Shown here: positions 1-8,233 of the stretch, piece after piece
Position numbering within the stretch: position 1 is the stretch's first letter
Layout of the letters: every line of letters starts with the position of its first letter
Origin: Chloracidobacterium sp. UBA6041
GTDB taxonomy: Bacteria > Acidobacteriota > Blastocatellia > Pyrinomonadales > Pyrinomonadaceae
Length of the DNA: 24,943 bases
Reading direction: 5' to 3'
Assembly: GCA_002427845.1 (NCBI GenBank)
Contig: DIYZ01000260.1
Coordinates: 1-24,943, forward strand
Made by a program: the position numbers and the translations under genes
Notes under the pieces: generated by a model
Database searches by the model: none
Told to the model about the DNA's origin: nothing
What the model saw: the letters and a program-made list of their open reading frames with translations, nothing else

Positions 1-1061
1 TATTTGATCGCGGCGCGCAACGAAACAGCTATCTGTTGATCGTGATTCATCATCTGGCCGTGGATGGTGTGTCGTGGCGCATTCTGCTCGAAGACTTGCA
101 GGCGCTCTATCAGCAACTCAGTGGCGGTGAAGAGCCATCGCTGCCGCCGAAAACTACTTCGTTTAAGACCTGGGCCGAGCGGCTGACAGAACATGCGCGG
201 TCAGGCGCTCTACGCGACGAGTTGTCTTACTGGTGCGCGACTGGTGAAAACTCAACGGCGCGATTGCCTTTGGACTACCTCGGCGGAACGAACACGGCGG
301 CGTCGGCGCGGACGCTTTCGGTATCCCTCAACGTTGATGAGACGCGCGCGTTGTTGCAGGTGGTGCCGGTAGCTTATCGCACACAGATTAACGAAGTATT
401 GCTGACCGCGTTGGTCCGTGCGCTGGCGCCGTGGACCGGATCCCAGTCGCTGCTGGTCGATCTGGAAGGACACGGTCGGGAAGAAATCCTCGAAGGAGTG
501 GATCTTTCGCGCACGGTTGGTTGGTTTACGACGATCTTTCCGGTGGTGCTCGACTGCGGTGATTCGCAAACAACAGTTGAGGCGCTGCGGTCTGTGAAAG
601 AGCAGTTGCGCACGATTCCCAACCGGGGCATCGGTTACGGATTGCTCCGGTACGCGAGCGGCGATTCGGCCGTCGCCGAAAAGCTTCAGGCCCTGCCGCA
701 AGCTGAAGTGAGGTTTAATTATCTGGGCCAGGTTGATCGCGCGTTGCTCGACTCTTCGATGTTTACGGTTGCGGCGCAGCCGACTGGGCCAGCGCAAAGT
801 CTAAAGGCCGAGCGCACGTATCTGCTGAACGTCATCGGCACGGTCACTGGAGGCGAATTGCGTTTGGAATGGACCTACAGCGAGAACATTCACCGTGAGG
901 AAACGGTAGGAAGGCTGGCGCGGAGTTACATTGACGAACTGCGTGAGTTGATCGCGCAATCCCGAACGGGCGACAAAGCGAGTTATTCGCCATCCGATTT
1001 TCCGCGCGCAAAGCTCAGCCAGGAAGAACTGAACAAAGTGCTGGCCAAACTTCGCGGTTAG
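1..1061 (+). CDS. NRPS C-terminal part, epimerisation (E) domain (5' end outside window)
   Basis: The reading frame is open from the left edge (first whole codon at base 3), so this is the end of a larger nonribosomal peptide synthetase. It is an E domain, which converts the carrier-bound L-aminoacyl or peptidyl residue to the D form. Its motifs are intact: HHLAVDGVSW at bases 48-77, EGHGRE with the catalytic Glu at 465-482, VGWFT shortly after, a PNRGIGYGLLRY stretch, and NYLGQ near 717-731. The last 25 residues contain PSDFPRAKLSQEEL, a tail commonly seen after E domains. The stop is at 1059-1061 and the next NRPS begins 50 bases later on the same strand. An E domain at a protein terminus implies that the next condensation domain should accept a D residue. 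The substrate of this module cannot be read because its A domain lies upstream. Confidence 0.93.
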   Translation, partial: FDRGAQRNSYLLIVIHHLAVDGVSWRILLEDLQALYQQLSGGEEPSLPPKTTSFKTWAERLTEHARSGALRDELSYWCATGENSTARLPLDYLGGTNTAASARTLSVSLNVDETRALLQVVPVAYRTQINEVLLTALVRALAPWTGSQSLLVDLEGHGREEILEGVDLSRTVGWFTTIFPVVLDCGDSQTTVEALRSVKEQLRTIPNRGIGYGLLRYASGDSAVAEKLQALPQAEVRFNYLGQVDRALLDSSMFTVAAQPTGPAQSLKAERTYLLNVIGTVTGGELRLEWTYSENIHREETVGRLARSYIDELRELIAQSRTGDKASYSPSDFPRAKLSQEELNKVLAKLRG

Positions 1062-1111
1062 GGAGTAGGAACGGCCTACGCGGTCTGATTGGATACCTTG
1101 CTGCGCGAACA

Positions 1112-4100
1112 ATGGGAATTATGTCGAGTACGATTAGACTGGACAATACGAGCGGGCAAGTCGCGGATCAGCTGGTTGTCGCGGCGCCGGCCCGACCGCG
1201 CCTCGAACCCGGTTCGGCGCCACCAGTAATTCTCCGCAGAGAGGAAAGTGGGCCAGCGCCGCTCTCGTTTGCTCAGGAACGTTTCTGGTTTCTTGATCAG
1301 ATTAACCCGGGCGATGCCTCGTCAAACATTTCTCGCGGCGTCAGGATTAAGGGCGACCTGAAACCGGATCTGCTGCAGCGATCTCTGCAAGCAATCGTCA
1401 ACCGGCACGAGTCACTGCGAACAACGTTTGCGACGAACCAGCTTTATGCAGTTAGAGACAGCAAACCGGTGCAATTGTTAGCGGCAAACAGGACCCTTGC
1501 AATTCCAGTAATCGATCTCTCCCATGAGTTCGTGAATCAGCGTGAGGCGAAGGCGCGAGATTTAGCACAGGGCGCAGCACAGCGCCCCTTCGACCTCACA
1601 CTCGGGCCGCTTCTGCAAGCGACTTTGTTGAGACTTGCCGATCGCGAACATGTTTTGTTGCTGAGCCTCCACCGTATTGTCTGCGACGACTCGTCGTTAC
1701 AGATTCTGATTGAAGAGTTGTGGGCGGCTTACAGCGCATTCGCGAACGGAGCTGCCTGGCCGATCTTGCCCTTACAGATTCAGTACGCAGATTACGCGGC
1801 ATGGCAGCGAAAATTGATCGAGGAGGAAAGCATCAAGCCCGCCCTCGACTTTTGGCGAGCAAACTTGCAAGGGGCTCCCGCCGTCATCGAACTTCCCACT
1901 GATCGGCCCAAACCACCCGTGCGGACCTGGCATGGTCAGTCGGTCTTGGTGGATTTGGAAAAAGAACTGGTCGAGCAGCTTCGGGCGATCGGTGCTAGCG
2001 AGGACGCAGCGCTCGCTATGGTGTTGCTCGCCGCTCTTAAAGTTGTACTTGCTCGCCACAGCAGACAGCACGATCTCGTTGTGGGCTTTACGATTCCCAA
2101 CCGCGATCCGGCAGAAATCAAACATCTAGTCGGTCCGTTGTCGAGCCTGTTAAGTCTCCGTACCAGTCTGTCGGGCGATCCTACCTTTCGCGAGCTGCTC
2201 TCTCGCGTACAAAGCATTACGCTCGAAGCGCATGCCCATCGCTCTGTGCCCTTCGAAAAACTGCTTGAGGAGCTGCAGCTTGAGCGTAGCTTGAGCCACG
2301 CTCCTGTGTTTCAGGTGGCGTTCAATCTGGACGAGGCTCATAACGGCAGCAGCGAAGCTGCCGGGGTCAAACTCGAGGAATTTGAGTTTGATGACGGCAT
2401 CACCAGATTCGACCTAATGGTTGATATCTTTGAGAGTCCGAGTCAGCTCGACTGTCGTTTTCGCTACAGCACAGATCTATTTGACCACGCGACGATCGAG
2501 CGCCTGGGGGGTCACTTCAAGAGCGTATTGGAAGGAATCGTTAGCAATCCAAACCAGAGAGTTTCCGCTTTGCCGTTGCTGACGCAGCCCGAGCGAAAGC
2601 AAGTTCTTGTGGATTGGAACAACACTGAAACAGACTTTGCGCAGGCGCAATGTATCTCGCAATTGTTTGAGCGACAAGCATCATTAGGCCCATCCGCCAT
2701 TGCAGTAACCTTTCAAGATCAACAACTGACATACGCGGAATTAAACGCTCGTGCAAATCAATTAGCAAGACACCTGCGCTCGCTTGGTGTTGGGCCCGAG
2801 ACTCTCGTTGGGATCTGTATCGAGCGGTCTTTAGAAATGGTCATCGGGCTGCTCGGCATACTGAAAGCTGGTGGCGCTTACGTTCCTCTCGATCCCGCAT
2901 TTCCCAACGAGCGGCTTGCCTTCATGATGGAGGACGCGGGTGTATCCGTGCTGCTTACGTTGGCAGGCCTGAGCAAGGAGTTGCCCCGCCACCAGGCAAA
3001 GATAGTGGCACTCGACGCGGATCTGGCAGTTATCTCAAGAGAAAGCAGCGAGAATCTGGCGGCGGGAGCAACAAGCGAGAACTTGGCCTATGTCATCTAC
3101 ACGTCAGGGTCGACGGGCAGACCGAAGGGGACCATGAATACTCACTTGGGACTCTGCAATCGTCTGCTCTGGATGCAGGGTGAATACCAGCTAACTGGTG
3201 CGGATCGAGTGCTGCAGAAGACTCCCTACAGTTTCGATGTGTCGGTGTGGGAATTCTTCTGGCCGTTGATTACTGGCGCCCGCTTAATTGTAGCGCGACC
3301 CGGTGGTCACCAGGACGCCAGCTATCTGGTAGATATTATCCATGAACACCAGATCACTACGCTACATTTTGTTCCTTCTATGTTGCAGGCGTTTGTGGAA
3401 GAGAAGAATGTCGAGCAATGCGAAAGCGTCAGGCAGGTGATCAGCAGTGGTGAGGCGCTTACTTTCGAGCTGCAGGAACGCTTCTTCGCGCGCCTGAAGG
3501 CCAAACTACACAATCTCTATGGGCCCACCGAAGCCTCAATCGATGTGACAGCCTGGGAGTGTCAACGGGGAGGCGGCGCCCGAACTGTGCCCATCGGCCG
3601 TCCGATCGCCAATACGCAAATCTATGTACTCGATGAAGGGCTCAAGCCGGTACCAATTGGTGTCGCAGGCGAGTTGCACATTGGCGGCACAGGAGTCGGT
3701 CGCGGATACCTGAATCGCCCAGACTTGACGGCGGAAAAGTTTGTTCCCGATCCTTTCGCTGAGGGTCTTCGCCTATACAAGACGGGTGACCTCGCCCGCT
3801 ACCTGCCTGACGGAAATATCGAGTACCTAGGGCGCGTCGACCATCAGGTGAAGATTCGTGGCTTCAGAATTGAGCTGGGCGAGATTGAGGCGGTGCTGCG
3901 AGAGCACAGCTTCGTGCGAGATGTCGCCGTCGTAGCAAGGCAAGGAAAGTTGGTGGCATATGTGGTCGGGTCCGCGGAACAACTAGGCGACGGCGCGAAA
4001 CTCTGGAGCGAGCTGCGCGGCTTCATCAAAGCGAAGCTACCTGAGTATATGTCGCCCGCGATCTTTGTCGAACTGGACGCTTTGCCGTTGACGCCCAGTG

Positions 4101-5245
4101 GCAAAGTTGACCGTCGTGCCCTTCCGATCCCCGATGAATCACGACCTGACTTACAACAAGCTTACGTTGGTCCGCGGGACCGGTTGGAAGAACAACTGGT
4201 AACGTTGTGGACCAATGTGCTGCAGTTGAAATCAATCGGCGTTCGCGACAACTTTTTTGAGCTTGGCGGCCACTCGTTGCTGGCAGCGCGGCTCTTTGCG
4301 CAGATTGAGAACCGGTTCGGCAAGCATCTTCCGCTTGCCACTCTCTTTCAGTCGCCCACGATCGAGCAATTAGCGAATGCGCTGCGCGACTCAGGTACGT
4401 CCAAAGCATGGTCTTCGCTCGTCGCCATTCAACCGGAAGGTTCCAGGCCGCCGCTCTTCTGCGTCCATGCCGCGGGCGCAAACGTTTTGATCTACCGGCC
4501 GCTTTCGCGGCATCTGGGCAACGACCAACCGGTCTACGCGCTGCAGGCGCAGGGACTTGACGGACAAGCGCGTCCGCTCACACGGGTGGAAGACATGGCC
4601 GCGCTCTATATTAAGGAGATGCGCGCTTTTCAGCCCGAAGGTCCGTATTTTTTGCTCGGCGCCTCTTTCGGCGGACTCGCCATTTATGAAATGGCCCAGC
4701 AGCTTCTGGCTCAGGATCAGGAAGTTGCTTTGCTGGCGATGCTGAATACCAGCTGTCCCGTGTACACTTTGGCGAAAAGAATGCGTTGCCACGTCGGCCA
4801 CCTTATGCAGCATGGTCCGAGGTTCTACGCGATGGAAGTCGGCAAAGCCGTGAAGCGACGATTGACCAAGCAAGTAGCGGAGGAGAATAACGCATCGGGA
4901 AACAGCAGCGCTCCCGATCCGGAGATTCAGAAATTGCTTGAGAAGGATAGCGGCGCCGATGAATCTTTAGTGCGCACTGTGGTGGCGATTCTGGCTGCCG
5001 AAGGACAGTATGTACCGGCGCGACAAGTGTATCCCGGCAAGATCACTTTATTCTGGGCCCACGACGCCGGGCGAGATTTTGAGGACAACCGTCTTGCCTG
5101 GCGCAGGATCGCAGCGGGCGGCTTTGACTTACACGTTGTGCCCGGCACTCATACGTCGATGCGAGAAGAGCCGAATGTCGCCGTGCTGGTAGAGAAGCTG
5201 AAGCCCTGCCTTGAGGCAGCGCAGGCTCAATTTGCGGCTCGCTAG
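1112..5245 (+). CDS. NRPS module C-A-T-TE, predicted Ser-activating
   Basis: This is a 1377-residue NRPS. The C domain spans about residues 48-480 (LSFAQERFWFL, RHESLRTTF), A about 515-1005 (YTSGSTGRPKG, NLYGPTE, YKTGDLARY, K998), T about 1015-1090 (LGGHS, S1055) and TE about 1110-1375. The ten specificity residues read DVWHISLIDK (D709, V710, W713, H752, I777, S779, L802, I810, D811, K998), one residue from the usual serine code. Two catalytic sites are abnormal. The condensation motif HHxxxDG reads HRIVCDD (187-193), so the second His is Arg188, and the FFVNTL region reads GPLSSLL. The TE has GASFGG (S1185) and H1347, but Asn1212 sits where the triad Asp is expected, 27 residues after the Ser. 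There is no clear ribosome site at ATG 1112; ATG 1121 is an alternative start. The T-TE part closely resembles that of the next gene. Confidence 0.93.
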   Translation: MGIMSSTIRLDNTSGQVADQLVVAAPARPRLEPGSAPPVILRREESGPAPLSFAQERFWFLDQINPGDASSNISRGVRIKGDLKPDLLQRSLQAIVNRHESLRTTFATNQLYAVRDSKPVQLLAANRTLAIPVIDLSHEFVNQREAKARDLAQGAAQRPFDLTLGPLLQATLLRLADREHVLLLSLHRIVCDDSSLQILIEELWAAYSAFANGAAWPILPLQIQYADYAAWQRKLIEEESIKPALDFWRANLQGAPAVIELPTDRPKPPVRTWHGQSVLVDLEKELVEQLRAIGASEDAALAMVLLAALKVVLARHSRQHDLVVGFTIPNRDPAEIKHLVGPLSSLLSLRTSLSGDPTFRELLSRVQSITLEAHAHRSVPFEKLLEELQLERSLSHAPVFQVAFNLDEAHNGSSEAAGVKLEEFEFDDGITRFDLMVDIFESPSQLDCRFRYSTDLFDHATIERLGGHFKSVLEGIVSNPNQRVSALPLLTQPERKQVLVDWNNTETDFAQAQCISQLFERQASLGPSAIAVTFQDQQLTYAELNARANQLARHLRSLGVGPETLVGICIERSLEMVIGLLGILKAGGAYVPLDPAFPNERLAFMMEDAGVSVLLTLAGLSKELPRHQAKIVALDADLAVISRESSENLAAGATSENLAYVIYTSGSTGRPKGTMNTHLGLCNRLLWMQGEYQLTGADRVLQKTPYSFDVSVWEFFWPLITGARLIVARPGGHQDASYLVDIIHEHQITTLHFVPSMLQAFVEEKNVEQCESVRQVISSGEALTFELQERFFARLKAKLHNLYGPTEASIDVTAWECQRGGGARTVPIGRPIANTQIYVLDEGLKPVPIGVAGELHIGGTGVGRGYLNRPDLTAEKFVPDPFAEGLRLYKTGDLARYLPDGNIEYLGRVDHQVKIRGFRIELGEIEAVLREHSFVRDVAVVARQGKLVAYVVGSAEQLGDGAKLWSELRGFIKAKLPEYMSPAIFVELDALPLTPSGKVDRRALPIPDESRPDLQQAYVGPRDRLEEQLVTLWTNVLQLKSIGVRDNFFELGGHSLLAARLFAQIENRFGKHLPLATLFQSPTIEQLANALRDSGTSKAWSSLVAIQPEGSRPPLFCVHAAGANVLIYRPLSRHLGNDQPVYALQAQGLDGQARPLTRVEDMAALYIKEMRAFQPEGPYFLLGASFGGLAIYEMAQQLLAQDQEVALLAMLNTSCPVYTLAKRMRCHVGHLMQHGPRFYAMEVGKAVKRRLTKQVAEENNASGNSSAPDPEIQKLLEKDSGADESLVRTVVAILAAEGQYVPARQVYPGKITLFWAHDAGRDFEDNRLAWRRIAAGGFDLHVVPGTHTSMREEPNVAVLVEKLKPCLEAAQAQFAAR

Positions 5246-5275
5246 CCGCCTCCCAGTGCCCACATGACGGTGGCC

Positions 5276-5313
5276 TTGCTGACGATGATAAACAAAATGG
5301 CCCGATCTATAAT
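5276..5313 (+). promoter_or_regulatory. Candidate promoter before the A-T-TE gene
   Basis: The 152-base gap between the two NRPS genes contains a perfect TATAAT at 5308-5313, in an A/T-richer stretch than its surroundings and 85 bases before the next ATG. No good -35 element lies at 17 bases. The nearest candidate, TTGCTG at 5276-5281, is 26 bases away. The A-T-TE gene may therefore have its own start of transcription, but a chance match is quite possible. Confidence 0.25.
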
Positions 5314-5397
5314 GAACACGCCCTTAGTTCAACCATCAGGTTTAAACAAGAATCAACTCTCTCGACGTGTCCCAGGCTAACGGTTACTACTAAGCGA

Positions 5398-8058
5398 ATG
5401 ATCGTGAAGTCTCTTATGAGCGAAACTGCCGCAACTGATAAAGACAAATGTTTCCATGAGTTGTTTGAGGAGCAGGTCAAGCGAGCACCCGCAGCGGCTG
5501 CGGTGGTGTATGAAGATAAGGGCTTGACCTACGCTGAATTGAATCTGAGATCGAATCAACTGGCCCATTACTTGAAAAAGCGCGGCGTAGGGCCGGAAGT
5601 GCTAGTTGGGATCTGCTTAGAGCGCTCGCTTGAGATGATTGTGGCATTGCTTGGGACGCTCAAAGCGGGAGGCGCTTACGTTCCAATAGACCCTGCGTAC
5701 CCTGGCGAGCGGATCTCGTTCATGCTGAACGACGCGAAGGTATCCATACTCTTAACTCTGCGAGGGCTCGGTCAGAGTTTGCCTCAGACGAACGCACAGG
5801 TTGTTTGTCTGGACTCGGACTTGAAGGCGATTGAAGGAGAGAGCGCTGAGAATTTGCCTAATGTCACCGCCCCAGAGAATCTGGTCTATGTAGTCTATAC
5901 CTCCGGTTCCACGGGAGGCCCAAAAGCCGTAGCGATCGAGCATCGTCAACTAGTAAGTTATTTGAATGCGGTCAGTGAACGACTAACTCTGGAGCCGTGC
6001 GTTAGCTATGCGTGGGTCTCGACGTTTGCGGCCGATTTGGGCAATACAGTTCTCTTTAGCAGTTTATCCAAGGGCGGTTGCTTGCACATTCTCTCCACCG
6101 GCAGGACGTCTGACGCAAACGCCTTCAGTGAGTACGCTGCGGGGAATCCGGTCGATTGTCTGAAGATTGTGCCCTCGCATATGGCCGCGTTATTGAGCGC
6201 GTCGCGGCCGACGTCTGTGCTGCCTAAAAAACGGCTGGTCCTGGGCGGTGAGGCACTCAGTTGGTCGTTGATTGAACAACTCAGGGAGCTGGCGCCGACT
6301 TGTCAGGTCTTCAACCATTATGGTCCGACTGAGACGACCGTAGGCGCAACGACGGGGCAGGTGGATTTGTTTGAGCGGGATCGATTTGCAAAGACTGTGC
6401 CGCTAGGTCGCCCCCTACCAAATAGCGACGCGCATGTGCTGGATGCAAAGCTGCAACCGGCGCCGGTCTTAGTTATGGGCGAACTCTACATCGGCGGTGA
6501 GGGTGTAGCCCGTGGTTACTTGAATCGTCCGGAGTTGACGGCTGAGAGGTTCATTCCCAACCCATTTACCACCCAACCCGGACTGCGGATTTACAAGACG
6601 GGAGATCGAGTACGCCGCTTGCCGGATGGAAATCTCGAGTTTTCAGGCCGGGTTGATCATCAAGTAAAGGTCAGAGGTTATCGGGTCGAGCTTGGGGATA
6701 TTGAAACAGCTCTAGCCTCGCACCCCATGATACGTGAGAGTGTCGTAGTGGCCAGGGAAGACGGAAAAGGCTCTAAGAAACTGATTGCATACGTCGTAGG
6801 TGGCGGTCAATCAGTGCCGAGCAATCCAGAACTCCGCGACTATTTGAAAGAGAAACTGCCGGAGTACATGGTCCCTACGGCCTTTGTGAGTTTAGGATCC
6901 TTGCCACTTACTGCGAATGGTAAGGTGGATCGGCGCGCCCTTCCCAGCCCAGAGGAGAGTAAACCTTCCGAAGAGAATTACCTTGCGCCTCGAGATTCGA
7001 TTGAACACCAACTAGTAAATATTTGGGAAAGTCTTTTTACTGTCCGGCCTGTAGGAATCAAGGACAACTTCTTTGAGCTCGGCGGAGACTCTCTCTTGGG
7101 GATACGTCTGTTTGCGCAGATCGAGAACGAATGCGGCATACACGTTCCTTTGGCGACCTTGCTCCAGGCTTCGACAGTAGAACAACTGGCGGGAATTCTG
7201 CGTGCGAAAGATTCAGCCTTCCAGCCTTCATTAGTCCTGATCCAGAGTGGCGGTAATCACGCTCCGATTTTCTGTGTGCATGCGTGTGGCGGCCACGTTC
7301 TCTTCTACCGCCCACTGGCGCGCCACCTTGGAGGCGATCAACCAGTTTACGGACTGCAGGCGCAGGGCCTTGATCCGCAAAGGAGTCCACACACCCGAAT
7401 TGAAGAGATGGTAAATCATTACATCAGCGAGATACGTTCCGTACAACCTGAAGGCCCTTACTATCTGGTGGGGGACACGTGGGGCGGTCTTGTTGCCTTT
7501 GAAATAGCTGAGCGACTTCAGTTGGGAGGACATGAAGTAGCATTGTTGTCCATGTTGGACACCCTTTGTCCGTTCCCACCTTCACTATCGCAAAAAGTGC
7601 GCCGCAACATCGGCCATCTGATTGACTGGGGACCGAAAACCTACTTTCTATCGAAAGTGAAAAGCGTCAAGTACCGGATCTTCGGCGGCACCTCATTTGA
7701 AGTTGCAGCAGCGCCAAAGGCGCATGAGGATCTCGTCATTGAGGATGGCTTGATTGTTGACAAAGCCCTAAGACGGACTTTAGACGGCATCGTAGAGGCT
7801 CACGTTGCATATGTTCCCGTAAAGAAAGTGTATCGGGGAAAGATAACGTACTTCCTCGCAGAAGGTGGTAGAAAGGTAAAACCTTACGATGACGAGCGAC
7901 TCAATTGGAAGAACGTGGCCGGCGAATTTGACCTGCACGTCGTTCCAGGGTCGCACAATACTTTAAGAGAGGAGCCTTATGTCGCAGTCGTGGCTCAGCA
8001 ACTAGCAGAGTGCCTTCAAGTGGCGCGATCGGCGCGCCCTCGCGGATGGCGGCGATGA
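5398..8058 (+). CDS. NRPS A-T-TE protein without condensation domain, predicted Asp-activating
   Basis: This is an 886-residue protein that begins directly at an adenylation domain. A spans about residues 18-515 (YTSGSTGGPKAV, NHYGPTETT, YKTGD, K509), T about 530-600 (LGGDS, S564) and TE about 612-875. When the A4 region is aligned so that ADLGNTVLF matches FDVSVWEIF, the code reads DLTKVGHVGK (D213, L214, T217, K256, V281, G283, H307, V315, G316, K509), nine of ten identical to the known aspartate code DLTKVGHIGK. The TE nucleophile elbow is GDTWGG, so Thr694 replaces the usual Ser; Asp721 and His853 are present. With no C domain of its own it must load a carrier used by another protein, start a chain, or release Asp itself. 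No C-domain remnant is evident in the 152 bases upstream. ATG 5416 is an alternative start. Third codon positions look more A/T-rich than in the two downstream NRPS genes. Confidence 0.92.
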   Translation: MIVKSLMSETAATDKDKCFHELFEEQVKRAPAAAAVVYEDKGLTYAELNLRSNQLAHYLKKRGVGPEVLVGICLERSLEMIVALLGTLKAGGAYVPIDPAYPGERISFMLNDAKVSILLTLRGLGQSLPQTNAQVVCLDSDLKAIEGESAENLPNVTAPENLVYVVYTSGSTGGPKAVAIEHRQLVSYLNAVSERLTLEPCVSYAWVSTFAADLGNTVLFSSLSKGGCLHILSTGRTSDANAFSEYAAGNPVDCLKIVPSHMAALLSASRPTSVLPKKRLVLGGEALSWSLIEQLRELAPTCQVFNHYGPTETTVGATTGQVDLFERDRFAKTVPLGRPLPNSDAHVLDAKLQPAPVLVMGELYIGGEGVARGYLNRPELTAERFIPNPFTTQPGLRIYKTGDRVRRLPDGNLEFSGRVDHQVKVRGYRVELGDIETALASHPMIRESVVVAREDGKGSKKLIAYVVGGGQSVPSNPELRDYLKEKLPEYMVPTAFVSLGSLPLTANGKVDRRALPSPEESKPSEENYLAPRDSIEHQLVNIWESLFTVRPVGIKDNFFELGGDSLLGIRLFAQIENECGIHVPLATLLQASTVEQLAGILRAKDSAFQPSLVLIQSGGNHAPIFCVHACGGHVLFYRPLARHLGGDQPVYGLQAQGLDPQRSPHTRIEEMVNHYISEIRSVQPEGPYYLVGDTWGGLVAFEIAERLQLGGHEVALLSMLDTLCPFPPSLSQKVRRNIGHLIDWGPKTYFLSKVKSVKYRIFGGTSFEVAAAPKAHEDLVIEDGLIVDKALRRTLDGIVEAHVAYVPVKKVYRGKITYFLAEGGRKVKPYDDERLNWKNVAGEFDLHVVPGSHNTLREEPYVAVVAQQLAECLQVARSARPRGWRR

Positions 8059-8180
8059 CCTGCGAGGTCAGATCCAACCCGAAAGACTCTCAATCAGGGG
8101 CGCCTTTGGAAAAAGAACAGCGAAATCTCAGGGAGTTTCTACTTTATTTAGGAAGCAGGGACGAAGCAATCATGGGGCAA

Positions 8181-8207
8181 TCAGGGAGCGAGGGTTTGAT
8201 TCCCTGA
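8181..8207 (+). other. Inverted repeat upstream of the Pro module gene
   Basis: Perfect 7-bp arms TCAGGGA and TCCCTGA enclose a 13-base loop in the 175-base gap between NRPS genes, ending 26 bases before the chosen ATG. No T-run follows, so it is not a standard intrinsic terminator. It could be a leader hairpin or operator, or mean nothing. Confidence 0.25.
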
Positions 8208-8233
8208 CTCATGACTTGTTTTCTGCAAAGAGA

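Noticed and set aside
252..797. Open frame of 181 codons on the minus strand
   Set aside because: It is antisense to the E domain, whose conserved motifs lie in the plus frame.
6020..6060. Apparent loss of the amino-group-binding Asp (AADLG) in the A-T-TE protein, which would suggest a keto or hydroxy acid substrate
   Set aside because: Aligning ADLGNTVLF with FDVSVWEIF, anchored on the downstream Phe, restores Asp213 and gives DLTKVGHVGK, almost the aspartate code.
8056..8070. Short palindrome TGACCT-GCG-AGGTCA over a stop codon
   Set aside because: Six-base arms at a gene end are expected by chance in a window this size, and no second copy was seen.
8181..8207. T-arm-like sequence (AGGGTTTGATTCCCT) suggesting a tRNA before the Pro module gene
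   Set aside because: The loop lacks the conserved TTC, the stem is only 4 bp, and no acceptor, anticodon or CCA end is present.
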